From positions 1-37,643 of IMG/VR virus record IMGVR_UViG_3300036944_000513: DNA of 37,643 nucleotides. One strand, written 5' to 3'. This document shows, piece by piece, positions 23,710 to 33,929 of the stretch (its first letter is position 1; the number at the start of each line of letters is the position of its first letter). Source of the stretch: a virus. Under the pieces are notes generated by a model. The model did no database searches, had not been told where the DNA came from, and saw nothing but the letters and a program-made list of their open reading frames with translations. The position numbers and the translations under genes were made by a program.

Positions 23710-26700
23710 TTATGGCAGTAAACCAAGTCTTGGGGGTGGAGTAAAGTTAGTTGTGTATTTTGCAGCGCCACCTATTGCACGTAAATCATCTATATAGCCA
23801 AATATATTTGAACTAGTAGTATCCCAATTACCACCACCGATTCTAGAGCCATTATTATCATTAAATTGGAATGCAGTAGCAAGCGTCAAAGGAGTTCCAG
23901 CAACACCATTTGTAAATACTTTAATAGTAGTACCACTTCTAGTAACAGCAACATGTGTCCATTGATTAAGTGAAAGATTTGGACCAGTTGCAGTATTAGA
24001 CCCGCCACCGGGAGCAACATTAATCATAGGAGTTAATCCATCAACCCTAAATGCACAGGCACTTCCAGAATATGCGGCAGTCGCAGACGATAAAATAGTC
24101 GCATAAGTATTTTGAGCAGTTAAATAAACCCATGCTTCAATTGTAAAATCACCAGTACCAAAGTTAAGATTTGGATTTGCTGGCAGTGTCAAATAATCCC
24201 CAGTACCATCAAAGTACATGCTATTATTGCCATATTTTTTAATACTTGTGCGAAGTTTCGTATCAGCAATCGTACTTATATTATTTCTTCCAGTAGCATC
24301 ATACATACCGGCATTGGCACCTTTTACTAATAGCACAGTTCCGGGAACATCTTTTAATATTGTTGGTGGTGTAAATGAGGCGATATAAAGTGCAGTGCCT
24401 TTTACTACACGAACTGAAGAAATATATCCAAATGAGCCACCATTATTTGTACCATTTCTTCCAATTTCAGCCGTTCCAGCAGCAAAATTAGTGGTAGTTG
24501 CAACGGAAATAACTTGAACTCCGTTAAGATATCCTCGCACCACTCCATTATTTCTGGAAAAAGCGATATGCTGCCATGTATTTAATACTACCGTTCCACC
24601 GGAAACTTGCCCAATTGCAGAATTATACCAGTACAAAGTTCCCCCAGACGTAAAAACTTGTATAGAATTACCGGTCATTGATATCAGGGTAAACTGAGAG
24701 GATGCAGTTGGATATACCCAACCTTCAATAGTGAAATCAAAAGTACCCATTCCCAGTAAAGGCGAACTTGGAATATCTAACCTTTCATTGCCACCATTAA
24801 AATACATACTACCATTTTCAATAATATCATATTGCGCAGTAGTAGTTGCCGTAAATGGTGTCAATGACTGTATTTGTGGAGAGCCGGTTTGAGTAAAAGT
24901 CAATGCATTTATTGAATTATCTCTAAATAAACTGTCTTGACAAGTCAATAAAACTGTTCCGGGAATAGCTGTTAATGGCGCAGTTGGTGGAATAAACGAA
25001 GAAGTATATACCGCAGTACCTTTTACAACTCTAACATTGGAAATATATACGCCACCACTGCCACCAGTTGGGCCAATATATCTTGCCGTACTGTTATTAG
25101 TATAATCAAATGTATTTGCAGCACTATATAACTGCACCCCATTAATAAAAACTTTTAATACCCCTGATACTCGACATACAGCAAAATGTGACCAAGTATT
25201 TAAAACTATAGATCCAACATTTAATAAATTGCCACCATTTTCTTGCCAATATAGCTGACTACTATATGTCAATAGAGACCAAGAACTGGAACTGGTTGCC
25301 GCCGTCAATAAATTATGAGCGGTGCCAGTATTGTATGCCCACATTTCAACCGTAAAGTCACTGGTACGAAACATTTGACCATCGCCCATACTTACAGTTA
25401 AGTAATCTGAAGTAGTTGGAAAATAATTACTATTTCCAACATAATCAACCGTTGTACCAATTGCTTTTTGAGCAGGATAAAAAGGCGAGAATGGTTGTAT
25501 TGAGGGTGTGCTAGTAATAGTTAATGCTATTGCATTGACTGAATTATCTTTGAATCTATTATTTTGACAGGTTAATAATATAGTTCCGGGGACTGCAGTT
25601 AGTGCATTTGTAGGAGGTAAAAAATTACTAGTATATAAAGCAGCCCCATTTACTAATCTAACATCAGACAAATATCCAGTCCATAGATATCCCCCAGATG
25701 GATTCGCCCCTATTGTAACACCGCCGCCATTTCCAACGGTTCCAGAAATAGTGTTAGTTCCTATAGAAATTCCATTAACATAACAGGTTACGGTTGAACC
25801 AACTCTAACCCATGCAATATGTGTCCACGCATTTAATGGAACCGACGTAGAAGTACCCCATGAATAATCTGCACCGCCATACACATTTACCCATGGTTGA
25901 CCGCCGCTACCAGTTAATGCGAAATACAATCTGCCTGACGCTTCGCTTCCAACGGTAAAAAATGCAGATGTTGATCCATAGGCAGTTATATATGCCCAAC
26001 ATTCAAAAGTAAAATTTCCAGAGCATTCTACATTATACGATGCGGTTTTTAAATAGCCGCTATTATTTAAATAATTACTCCATCCATTTGCACTAATAGG
26101 AGAAAAAGTTCCCTGTGCCGGAGTTCCTGCGATAGTAATTAAATTTTTAGCCGAACTAGAATCATAAAAAGTACTATTTACAATTTCATTATCATTTTGG
26201 AATGTCAATAATGTAGTATTAGTAATTGCAGTTAAGGGGGCAGTTGGAGGAATAAAATTACCACCATAAACAGCAGTTCCATTAACAACTCGGAAATCGG
26301 ACAAAGATAATCCTGCTGCAATTTCGCCAGCATCGTAATTTCTTCCAATTGATAATGTAGTAGAGGCATAATTGACTGCCTGTGTAAATGGCGTATTTGC
26401 TAATTTCCCATTTATATAAACATAGACTGCAAGTAAACTTCTAACAACTGCAATATGATACCATACGCCGGGAATAAATGTATATGAAAATCCTCGCTCA
26501 GTTCCATTTAAATATAATCTAAGTCCAGTTGAAGTTCTACCAATAATAGTTCTAGTAGTTCCATAGAATTCATAAGAAGTTTGATTCGAGGCAGTAGTAG
26601 CTCCCCATTTCATCCAAGATTCAATGGTAAAGTCTGCCGAAGTACCAAAATTCGCACCAGTAAATGCGGTATTATTCAATAATGCTGAATTTATATAGGC

Positions 26701-27561
26701 AGAGCCATATGATGAATATAATGAAGGGATAGTTGAAGAAAATGGAGTAAATGATTTTATTGACGGGACTCCGCTTACAACCATTGTAGTTGGATTACTT
26801 CTTTCTACGTGATACGAATCCATGCATGCCAATATGGCAGTTCCGGGAATTATTGTCAATGGGGAAGTTGGTGGGACAAAATTTGAAGAATATAGTGCAA
26901 TACCATTAACTAATCTAAAATTTGATATATGACCAACCCATGATCGAGAATTTCTTATATCAGATCCAATATTATGAACTCGCGCAGTTTGCGACATTGC
27001 CGCCAATGCCTGACTTGCATTCAATATTCCATCGATATATAATTTATAATTTGTGCCATCATATACAAATGCAATGTGATGCCACTTACCATCAGTAACG
27101 GTTGTCGTACCATTTAAAGTAAGAGTACCCGAACCACCATATATCCAAATAGAGTTTCCAGACGAATCTAATCCAATTACAAAAATATCAGTCACCGACC
27201 ATTCAGCAGTAGCGCCATTTTTACATAATCCAGCATACGCAGTTTTATTTACGGTATTCACCCAACACTCAAGGGTGAATGCAGTTGCGCCCATAAAAAC
27301 TGCCGAAGTGGTAACATAATCCGCAGATGTAGCAAAATAATTACTATAATACCCCGGCTGATATGGATGCTCATTACTGGCTCTTGCAGATGTTGGAGTA
27401 AGCATCCATTTATTCGTAGAAGCATCATCAATATATGTAACTTCGTTTGTCCCAATTAATAGGGAAGTCTTTTCAAAATAATCATAAAAAGCGGTAGGCC
27501 AAACTCCACTAAGTTGTTTATTATAAACTTCAGATAGAGTAAATGTTGATTTAAATGACAT
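23710..27561 (-). CDS. Six-domain LamG lectin-like virion protein
   Basis: 1283 residues. A short anchor-like N-terminus ([20 protein letters not shown]) is followed by six LamG/concanavalin A-like domains, each about 200-215 residues, recognisable by FTxExW (AFTLECW, DFTIESW, NFTFECW, DFTVEMW, DFTIEGW, DFTIEAW), W.HxA.xR and YISxxRxxxGxAxY. Between domains a linker repeats: [18 protein letters not shown], then DNS. The protein ends in the last LamG with no other C-terminal domain. Known LamG folds bind sugars with Ca2+, so a surface-glycan role is a fair inference. No enzyme motif was seen. It is joined to the preceding gene by a six-base gap without an obvious Shine-Dalgarno. Confidence 0.85.
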   Translation of the reverse strand: MSFKSTFTLSEVYNKQLSGVWPTAFYDYFEKTSLLIGTNEVTYIDDASTNKWMLTPTSARASNEHPYQPGYYSNYFATSADYVTTSAVFMGATAFTLECWVNTVNKTAYAGLCKNGATAEWSVTDIFVIGLDSSGNSIWIYGGSGTLTLNGTTTVTDGKWHHIAFVYDGTNYKLYIDGILNASQALAAMSQTARVHNIGSDIRNSRSWVGHISNFRLVNGIALYSSNFVPPTSPLTIIPGTAILACMDSYHVERSNPTTMVVSGVPSIKSFTPFSSTIPSLYSSYGSAYINSALLNNTAFTGANFGTSADFTIESWMKWGATTASNQTSYEFYGTTRTIIGRTSTGLRLYLNGTERGFSYTFIPGVWYHIAVVRSLLAVYVYINGKLANTPFTQAVNYASTTLSIGRNYDAGEIAAGLSLSDFRVVNGTAVYGGNFIPPTAPLTAITNTTLLTFQNDNEIVNSTFYDSSSAKNLITIAGTPAQGTFSPISANGWSNYLNNSGYLKTASYNVECSGNFTFECWAYITAYGSTSAFFTVGSEASGRLYFALTGSGGQPWVNVYGGADYSWGTSTSVPLNAWTHIAWVRVGSTVTCYVNGISIGTNTISGTVGNGGGVTIGANPSGGYLWTGYLSDVRLVNGAALYTSNFLPPTNALTAVPGTILLTCQNNRFKDNSVNAIALTITSTPSIQPFSPFYPAQKAIGTTVDYVGNSNYFPTTSDYLTVSMGDGQMFRTSDFTVEMWAYNTGTAHNLLTAATSSSSWSLLTYSSQLYWQENGGNLLNVGSIVLNTWSHFAVCRVSGVLKVFINGVQLYSAANTFDYTNNSTARYIGPTGGSGGVYISNVRVVKGTAVYTSSFIPPTAPLTAIPGTVLLTCQDSLFRDNSINALTFTQTGSPQIQSLTPFTATTTAQYDIIENGSMYFNGGNERLDIPSSPLLGMGTFDFTIEGWVYPTASSQFTLISMTGNSIQVFTSGGTLYWYNSAIGQVSGGTVVLNTWQHIAFSRNNGVVRGYLNGVQVISVATTTNFAAGTAEIGRNGTNNGGSFGYISSVRVVKGTALYIASFTPPTILKDVPGTVLLVKGANAGMYDATGRNNISTIADTKLRTSIKKYGNNSMYFDGTGDYLTLPANPNLNFGTGDFTIEAWVYLTAQNTYATILSSATAAYSGSACAFRVDGLTPMINVAPGGGSNTATGPNLSLNQWTHVAVTRSGTTIKVFTNGVAGTPLTLATAFQFNDNNGSRIGGGNWDTTSSNIFGYIDDLRAIGGAAKYTTNFTPPPRLGLLP

Positions 27562-27567
27562 AGAATA

Positions 27568-30500
27568 TTAGTAAGTTATTGAGCCGGATGAAGTCCACTT
27601 ATACACATAATTACCATTTACAAGCGTAATGGTAGGACTTCCAGTTGTTGATGTAGCTAATCCATATTTAGCTGCGCTATAAGATATGATAACTACACCG
27701 GAACCACCCGATCCACCGTAATTATTAGCTCCACCGGGATTACTTCCCGCACCACCGCCACCCCCAGTATTAGCTACTCCAGCAACTCCGGGAGAACTGT
27801 ACCCCATATTTCCACCGCCACCCAATCCACCAGTAGAAACATGAGTAGTGTAGCCATTTTCTACGCCGCCTGCTCCCCCGCCACTATAATATGTTGGAGT
27901 TCCAGTAATGCTACTTATTAACCCATTTCCACCATTGCCACTCCATTTTTGTTCACCGGTTGAGCCAGAAAATCCATATTGACCAGCGCCGCCACCGCCA
28001 CCGCCAACTCGTGGGCCTCCGCCTAAGCCGCCCCGTGATCCCTGTCCCTGAATAATAGTTGCTGTAGGTGCAACAAATCCGCCATCGCCACCTGCTCCGC
28101 CGCCACTAGATGCCCCAGAGAATCCCGGATTATTGGCCCATGATGCTCCGCCTCCGCCGCCATATGAAATTATATCACCAAAAGTACTATTTACCCCAGC
28201 AAACGCATTTGCTGCACCAGAAGCATTATCAGAAAGACCGCCTGCACCAACAGTAACTGTTACTGTATTTCCGCGCATTATTAAATAATCTTCAACTGCA
28301 ACAAAACCACCAGCGCCACCGCCACCGCCAATAGTAGATCCTCCGCCGCCACCGCCACCAATAACTAAGCAACTAACTGATGCTACGTTTGGAGTATTAA
28401 CAGTTGACCCCTGATTAAAATATACTGTATCATTTGCACGAATGGTATATATTTTATACCCAGAAGAATATGATACATCAATTGCGTTTGCAGATTTTCC
28501 AACTATATCATATGCAATTGGGTGGCGTAAAATTACAACCCCAGTGCCACCATATCCACCATAATTCGGGCCAGCATCAGATGCGCCGCCGCCGCCACCT
28601 CCGCCGCCCAAATACATTCCACCATAGCCGCCGACAGCAATATTTGCATCACCACCGCCGCCGATGCCACCGTATCCAGAACCATAATATGAATTATATG
28701 TTTGTCCACCGCCGCCACCAGCATATGCAACATTTGAACCAGTTATACTAGAATATAATCCGGCTCCACCATTTCCGCCATTGGTTCCGTTTCCTTGCCC
28801 CCCAATGCCACCAGCACCACCACCGCCGCCGGAACCATATAATGACCCAGCAACAATTCGAGTTCCGCCGGGTGAACCTTGCCCATATATTCCAGATGAA
28901 CCACGACCTGCTCCGGCACCAGTTCCAGCATCCCCGCCACCGCTTGCCCATCCATTTGGAGCAGTTCCATTTTGATTTGATCCACCGCCACCACCACCAA
29001 TCATTTTTATCTCAAATGGAGATGTTGAATTGGTAATAGATGAAGACCCCAATTTAGTAATAACATTAACAAATGATGAATTATCTATAAACGCCGAATT
29101 TTGTAAAGTTAATAAAACTGTTGCAGAAATTGCGGTTAACGGAGAAGTCGATGGCTTAAAATTTGTAGTATAGAGTGCAGTACCTTTTAAAAGTCGTACA
29201 TTAGATATGTACCCCGACCAATTATTACCTGTGCCCCAGTTAATTCCACCAATAAATATATTATCAGCAGAGATATTACCGGTACTAGTAGCAGTAGCAA
29301 CCGATATTCCATTTATATACAATTTTGTTTGATTTGATCCAGTACCTTCTCGCACCAATGCAAAATGATACCACTCTCCAAGGACGGGATTAAAGTCATA
29401 AGTTATAACTGAAGACCCTTCAATCTGAACTACGATATTATTGCTATTGCTTCGGTAAAGTACAATACCATAATGACCACTTCCACCGAGGTGGAATAAA
29501 TGTTGCCAATGTGTGTAATCCACACTTTTAAACCATCCTTCTACGGTAAAGTTTCCAGTTCCAATTGCGAATCCGGTAGCATTTGAATCAACTTTAATTA
29601 CATCAGATGTTGAGTTATTAAAAAATCCAGACCAGTTTGAATTTACGATTGTATTTCCACCATTTCCACCCAAAGTTCCGGTAGCAGGCGATCCAGTTCC
29701 ACCAATTCCAACATTCACGAATATCGGAGATTCAAATGGGCTTCTATTTGAAATTTTTGGATTACCGTTTTTAGTAATTACTAAGTTATTTGTTGAACTA
29801 TCGTCAAATGACGTTCCCAATGTTAAAAAACTCGTGTTGGTTATTGCGGTTAGTGGTGCAGTTGGTGGAGCAAAGTTTGCAGTATAAAGTGCAGTTCCTT
29901 TTAATACTCGCAAGTTTGAGATATATCCGGGGAAATATTCGGTAGAATATGTAGGATAATCTCTACCAATCACTAAATAATTTGATGGTATTTGATAAGT
30001 TCCAGTTCCTTGCCCATCCAATACCCCGTTAAGATATAACTTAACATTATTTGTAGCAGAACCACTGCGAACTAACGCAATATGATACCATGTAAAATTT
30101 AAAATTGGAGTGGAGCAAGATACTATTCCAGTTTTTGTACCAGTTCCACCTGCTCCACTATTTGATCCACCTAACCAAAATTGTAAAACACCAGAACTTA
30201 TTCTAACCAAATTACTATCTGGATCTTGAGATCCTATGCCAAATATCCCATTTCCGTCAGCCGCTGGATTAGTTTTATATATCCAGCATTCAATCGTGAA
30301 ATCTCCAGTCAAATTAAATTGACTAGATGATGGAGTTATTAAATAATCCGTACTACCATCAAAATATCCAGAATATGAAAATGGAGCAACTGTGACTGGA
30401 ATTGTCCCAGTTGAAAATCCACCAGCGCCGCCACCAGCGCCTGCAGCAGACCCGCCACCGCCGCCACCACCAACTGCCAAATATTCTAACGATGTTATTG

Positions 30501-30576
30501 GGCTGTATGCTGGATAGGTTCCATCTAATATATCATCAACGGTGGTATTTAAAGTCAGTGCGCCTTTAGTTGCCAT
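27568..30576 (-). CDS. Adhesin with LamG domains nested in glycine-rich domain
   Basis: 1002 residues. After a short N-terminus, a glycine-rich adhesin domain starts at about 30 (LEYLAVGGGGGGGSAAGAGGG). It is interrupted by a LamG cassette at 67-283 and resumes as FVNVGIGGTGSPATGTLGGN (286-305). A second LamG cassette interrupts it at 314-521, and it finishes at 522-687 (GTGVVILRHPI). A second, unbroken glycine-rich domain spans about 733-960 and ends in SGVVIISY, then a VYKWTSSGSITY strand. LamG signatures: DFTIECW and NFTVEGW, WYHIALVR and WYHFALVR. Likely a receptor-binding or glycan-binding virion protein. It begins one base after the upstream stop; GGAAG lies within the end of that gene. 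Confidence 0.85.
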   Translation of the reverse strand: MATKGALTLNTTVDDILDGTYPAYSPITSLEYLAVGGGGGGGSAAGAGGGAGGFSTGTIPVTVAPFSYSGYFDGSTDYLITPSSSQFNLTGDFTIECWIYKTNPAADGNGIFGIGSQDPDSNLVRISSGVLQFWLGGSNSGAGGTGTKTGIVSCSTPILNFTWYHIALVRSGSATNNVKLYLNGVLDGQGTGTYQIPSNYLVIGRDYPTYSTEYFPGYISNLRVLKGTALYTANFAPPTAPLTAITNTSFLTLGTSFDDSSTNNLVITKNGNPKISNRSPFESPIFVNVGIGGTGSPATGTLGGNGGNTIVNSNWSGFFNNSTSDVIKVDSNATGFAIGTGNFTVEGWFKSVDYTHWQHLFHLGGSGHYGIVLYRSNSNNIVVQIEGSSVITYDFNPVLGEWYHFALVREGTGSNQTKLYINGISVATATSTGNISADNIFIGGINWGTGNNWSGYISNVRLLKGTALYTTNFKPSTSPLTAISATVLLTLQNSAFIDNSSFVNVITKLGSSSITNSTSPFEIKMIGGGGGGSNQNGTAPNGWASGGGDAGTGAGAGRGSSGIYGQGSPGGTRIVAGSLYGSGGGGGAGGIGGQGNGTNGGNGGAGLYSSITGSNVAYAGGGGGQTYNSYYGSGYGGIGGGGDANIAVGGYGGMYLGGGGGGGGASDAGPNYGGYGGTGVVILRHPIAYDIVGKSANAIDVSYSSGYKIYTIRANDTVYFNQGSTVNTPNVASVSCLVIGGGGGGGSTIGGGGGAGGFVAVEDYLIMRGNTVTVTVGAGGLSDNASGAANAFAGVNSTFGDIISYGGGGGASWANNPGFSGASSGGGAGGDGGFVAPTATIIQGQGSRGGLGGGPRVGGGGGGAGQYGFSGSTGEQKWSGNGGNGLISSITGTPTYYSGGGAGGVENGYTTHVSTGGLGGGGNMGYSSPGVAGVANTGGGGGAGSNPGGANNYGGSGGSGVVIISYSAAKYGLATSTTGSPTITLVNGNYVYKWTSSGSITY

Positions 30577-30577
30577 T

Positions 30578-33151
30578 TTATAATGTTCTTCCAGATAATA
30601 AAACTGATACTTGCGATGCGGTAGTTGCTAATGCGCGAATTTTGTGTCCAGATGGAATTCTTTTTGGTGCTTCGCATAATTCAACTGAAGAATTTTGTGG
30701 TACAATAAAAGTAGAAGTTAAATATGATTGAATTACATTAGATGCATCAGTCCAAGTAACGGTAATTGCAATATTACCAATATCGCCGCTATTAACTAAC
30801 TTAATACTATCAATAATTGTAGATACACCAGTTGAAACATATACATCACCAGTTGCTGTGTCAGCATTAACGCCAACCCCAACATAACCTTCTACGCTTG
30901 ATTTGTTTTCATATACTACGATTGAGTGCAATACGTTTCCGATTGCGACACCAGAATCAAATGATTGCAATTTAATCAAATCATTTGCTTGTAAAATCTG
31001 TGGCTTGCGTAATAATTCTAATGAACTTCTAGCTGGAACTGGGATTTTATTTGCAAAAGATACATTTGCCGATGGAGATGAAAATACAAAGTTTCCAGTG
31101 ACAGCAACGTTATTACTTAAATTTGAATCGATATTTGTTACATAGATAGAATGAACAATATATGTATTTGCTGCACCAGAAGGAATAACTAATGCATTTG
31201 CTAGTGCAGATGTAATAGGATATGGAACTGCATTATTAATTGTTCTATTATATTTTTCTGAAACATTGCCAGATGTTCCACCACCACCGGATGCAGCAAT
31301 TGTACCGCCAGCAGAAATTGTAATACCTGTGCCAGCAGTTAATGCAGAGATTGCACGAGTATTTGTAAAGTAGAGGTTAGCGCCTTCTGTTACATTACTT
31401 GTACTAATATTGTCTTTTACTGCCGCAATAGCTCTAGCACTTGTGAAATATAAATTAGCAGAACCTTCTGGTACAAAATTTGTATTACCAGTGAATGCTT
31501 GAGTTGCACCGGTAATTGTACCAGTATCTGAAATAGTAATATTTTGACCAGCAGTTAACGCATAGATTGCGCGAGTGTTAGTGAAGTATAAATTACTACC
31601 TTCAGTCACCGATGATGTACTGATATTATTTTGAACTGCTGCGACTGCTCGAACATTGGTGAAATAAAGGTTCGCAGAACCTTCTGGTACAAAGTTTGTA
31701 TTACCAGTGAATGCTTGAGACGCCCCAGTAATTGTACCATCAGTTGCAATGGTAATATTTTGACCGGCAGTAAATGCTGAAATTGCTCTGGCATTTGTAA
31801 AGAATACATTTCCGGTGGTAGTAGTACCACTTTCCACGATTTGGCTTGCCGTAATTCCGCTAATTCCAGTACCGTCACCAAAGAATGTTCTAGCTTCTAT
31901 ATTTGCTAATCTAAATGAAGCATGAGCAGTGTTGATATATATGTCTGCGTCCGGTTCTGGAGTATATCCCTCAAAGAATTTCCATCTTGAATCAGTTGCA
32001 TCTCTAAAAACGCCGGTGTGAGCATATGTTCCATCATTATAATTACCAGCAAATCCCAAATCTGGATTAGTAATATCACTGTTAGAATTCAGATAAATCA
32101 TATTATCTGAAACTTTTAAGTTCAATACATTTATAGAAGCAATATTTCCAGTTACAAATAAATTGCCCTGAACAGTTAGATTACCAGATACATTTTGATT
32201 ACCCAAAACAGATAAATTGCCACCAATTGTCTGATCTCTAGTAGTTCCAACTAAACCATTTGCAGCAATTGCAATATTTTGACCAGCAGTTAAACTTCCA
32301 ACTGCACGAGTATTGGTAAAGTATAGGTTAGCAGTGCCTTCTGGTACTGAATTCGTGTTTCCAGTAAATGCTTGTGCCGCACCAGTAATTGTACCAGTAT
32401 CCGAAATAGTAATATTTTGACCAGCAGTAAATGCGAAAATGGCTCTAGTATTAGTAAAGTATAAATTACTGCCTTCTATAACATTGGAAGTATTAATATT
32501 GTCTTTTACTGCTGCAACTGCACGAGTATTCGTGAAATATAAATTAGCAGAACCCTCTGGAACTAAATTGGTGTTTCCAGTAAATGCCTGAGATGTTGCT
32601 GTAATTGTACCTGTGCCAGATATACTAATATTTTGACCAGCAGTTAACGCATAAATTGCACGGGTATTTGTGAAGTATAAATTTGCACCTTCTGTAACAT
32701 TGCTTGTGCTAACATTATCTTTTACTGCTGCAACTGCTCGTGTATTGGTGAAATAAAGATTGGCACCTTCTGTAACATTACTTGTGCTAACATTATCTTT
32801 TACTGCTGCAACTGCTCTGACATTACTAAAATAAAGGTTATTACCTTCTGCTACAGAGGTTGTAGTAATGCTATTTTGAACTGCGGCAAGTGCTCTTGCG
32901 TTTGTAAAATATAAATTTGTAGCAGATTCAACAACGTTGCTGGTATTAATAAATCCATTTACGGCAGTCAATGCTCTGGCACTAGTAAAGTAAAGATTTG
33001 CGCCCTCTGGAACATTGGTCGTAGTTCCAGTGAAAGACGAAGATGCTCCGGCAGCAGCAAAAACAAAAGTATTACCCTGAACAACGAGGGTATTTCCGTT
33101 ATTTCCTATTCCTGCGCCGATTTGTGTAATATCTATGCTTCTTTGAGCCAT
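30578..33151 (-). CDS. Long repeat fibre with C-terminal beta-sandwich pair
   Basis: 857 residues. About 13 copies of the fibre repeat (EGANLYFTNTRAVAAV and variants, 26 residues where adjacent) make a shaft. This is broken near residues 310-430 by a domain with stacked GNLTVQGNLFVTGNI strands and NMIYLNSNSDITNPDLGF, GVFRDATDSRWKFFEG. That domain is shared with the 668-residue fibre (GMFRDATDGRWKFFEN). The last 220 residues contain two related beta-sandwich domains like the 113-residue protein at 11875-12216. The N-terminus MAQRSIDITQIGAGIGNNG is not shared with the others. An exact late promoter lies 26 bases upstream. Confidence 0.85.
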   Translation of the reverse strand: MAQRSIDITQIGAGIGNNGNTLVVQGNTFVFAAAGASSSFTGTTTNVPEGANLYFTSARALTAVNGFINTSNVVESATNLYFTNARALAAVQNSITTTSVAEGNNLYFSNVRAVAAVKDNVSTSNVTEGANLYFTNTRAVAAVKDNVSTSNVTEGANLYFTNTRAIYALTAGQNISISGTGTITATSQAFTGNTNLVPEGSANLYFTNTRAVAAVKDNINTSNVIEGSNLYFTNTRAIFAFTAGQNITISDTGTITGAAQAFTGNTNSVPEGTANLYFTNTRAVGSLTAGQNIAIAANGLVGTTRDQTIGGNLSVLGNQNVSGNLTVQGNLFVTGNIASINVLNLKVSDNMIYLNSNSDITNPDLGFAGNYNDGTYAHTGVFRDATDSRWKFFEGYTPEPDADIYINTAHASFRLANIEARTFFGDGTGISGITASQIVESGTTTTGNVFFTNARAISAFTAGQNITIATDGTITGASQAFTGNTNFVPEGSANLYFTNVRAVAAVQNNISTSSVTEGSNLYFTNTRAIYALTAGQNITISDTGTITGATQAFTGNTNFVPEGSANLYFTSARAIAAVKDNISTSNVTEGANLYFTNTRAISALTAGTGITISAGGTIAASGGGGTSGNVSEKYNRTINNAVPYPITSALANALVIPSGAANTYIVHSIYVTNIDSNLSNNVAVTGNFVFSSPSANVSFANKIPVPARSSLELLRKPQILQANDLIKLQSFDSGVAIGNVLHSIVVYENKSSVEGYVGVGVNADTATGDVYVSTGVSTIIDSIKLVNSGDIGNIAITVTWTDASNVIQSYLTSTFIVPQNSSVELCEAPKRIPSGHKIRALATTASQVSVLLSGRTL
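31300..33030 (-). repeat. NLYFTN fibre repeats, in part tandem with 78-bp period
   Basis: Copies of the NLYFTNxRAxxAx repeat, including tandem ones with a 78-base (26-residue) period. The pair starting near 32686 and 32764 is almost identical at DNA level over more than 50 bases. The run is interrupted at about 31850-32240 by the shared RDATD domain. Boundaries are approximate. Confidence 0.75.
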
Positions 33152-33177
33152 GTTAAACCTTTTTCGTTAGATACTTA

Positions 33178-33185
33178 TATTTATA
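33178..33185 (-). promoter_or_regulatory. T4-type late promoter TATAAATA
   Basis: Exact TATAAATA on the minus strand, 26 bases before the 857-residue fibre gene. The following two LamG genes have no promoter of their own, so this element probably drives about 9.4 kb down to 23710. Confidence 0.7.
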
Positions 33186-33192
33186 GTTATTT

Positions 33193-33208
33193 TATTTTCC
33201 GAATAATT
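33193..33208 (-). repeat. 16-bp intergenic repeat, copy 1
   Basis: The minus-strand sequence AATTATTCGGAAAATA is identical to a second copy at 33894-33909. This copy lies seven bases upstream of the exact late promoter at 33178-33185, in the gap after the 208-residue gene. Confidence 0.6.
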
Positions 33209-33232
33209 TTACAAGTAGCGGAAGAACTATTT

Positions 33233-33436
33233 TTAAATTTGAGAAGTTGATAATGAAGATACTTGCGATGTACTTAATGCTGAAATGCTATCTGTGCTCA
33301 ATGATGAGATACTACCAGTACTTAATGCTGAAATAGTTTCAGTGGTTAATGCTGGAATGCTACTGGTACTTAATGCTGAAATAGTTTCAGTGGTTAATGC
33401 TGGAATGCTATCTGAACTCAACTCGGGGATAGTTTC
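33233..33436 (-). repeat. 24-bp tandem coding repeat (8 residues x 8.4)
   Basis: Encodes the 8-residue repeats at the end of the 208-residue protein. Two units together form a higher-order 48-base period: the 45 bases at 33318-33362 recur exactly at 33366-33410. Such identity suggests recent expansion by slippage or unequal recombination. Confidence 0.85.
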
Positions 33437-33859
33437 AGCAATCATTTCGGAAACTTCTGTAAAAGTGATAGTAGTTGTGGGCTCAAGTCCTTCGACTACA
33501 ACACTACTCATTGGAATGCTTTCAATCCAACTCGTGGTTTCTTCATTCCAAATATACATTTTACCATCAATTGACATTGGAACTGGCGGTAACCACATGC
33601 AGGTGTCAGTATTCAATGTCCAGCTTGGATAAGGCTGGGGTGCATAAAATGCATCTAATTCAGAATTATAAGTGTAACCAATTCCTGCATAATTTTTACG
33701 AAGTGGAATTCCACCTAAACGATGAACGCCACCGTATGTATTATAACTTGTCTGCACCCATAACGCAGGATCGCCAAATAATCCAGTATCAACCACATCT
33801 TGTTCAATAACAATAACTTGTGTTACAATTCCGTTTTCAACTTTTGCAAAATGACTCAT
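33233..33859 (-). CDS. W-rich module protein with 8-residue repeat tail
   Basis: 208 residues. Residues 1-115 are the same two-part unit as the protein at 20464-20838: MSHFAKVENGIVTQVIVI, WVQTSYN, RKNYAGIGYTYN, then the W-rich module SWTLNTDTCMW, PVPMSIDGKMYIWNE, TSW. Residues 142-208 are eight copies of an 8-residue unit, consensus (D/E/S/G)(S/T)I(P/S)ALST, plus a partial SQI. Similar LTTxQIxAL-type repeats occur in bacterial surface proteins, where they may form a regular solenoid. The protein stops in mid-unit. AAGGA is placed well before the ATG; no exact late promoter is present upstream, only a weak TATAAAAT. Confidence 0.78.
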   Translation of the reverse strand: MSHFAKVENGIVTQVIVIEQDVVDTGLFGDPALWVQTSYNTYGGVHRLGGIPLRKNYAGIGYTYNSELDAFYAPQPYPSWTLNTDTCMWLPPVPMSIDGKMYIWNEETTSWIESIPMSSVVVEGLEPTTTITFTEVSEMIAETIPELSSDSIPALTTETISALSTSSIPALTTETISALSTGSISSLSTDSISALSTSQVSSLSTSQI

Positions 33860-33893
33860 AATTTTTTTCCTTGAATGAAATATAAATTTTATA

Positions 33894-33909
33894 TATTTTC
33901 CGAATAATT
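33894..33909 (-). repeat. 16-bp intergenic repeat, copy 2
   Basis: Identical to 33193-33208. It lies 34 bases before the start of the 208-residue gene, followed on the minus strand by an AT-rich TATATAAAAT stretch rather than an exact late promoter. Confidence 0.6.
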
Positions 33910-33929
33910 CTATTTTTTAGCAGAATCAT

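Noticed and set aside
28781-28975. Plus-strand proline-rich open frames opposite the glycine-rich domains (also near 34204-34422)
   Set aside because: They are the complement of glycine codon runs (GGN read as CCN), lie inside well-supported minus-strand genes and have no translation signals.
31300-33030. Direct repeats with regular spacing that could suggest a CRISPR array
   Set aside because: The repeats are in frame, encode the NLYFTN fibre motif, and repeat and spacer are both imperfectly conserved coding sequence.
33152-33232. Rho-independent terminator from the TTCCG/CGGAA inverted repeat in the gap
   Set aside because: The loop is long, about 17 bases, and no T-run follows on the minus strand, so termination is not supported.
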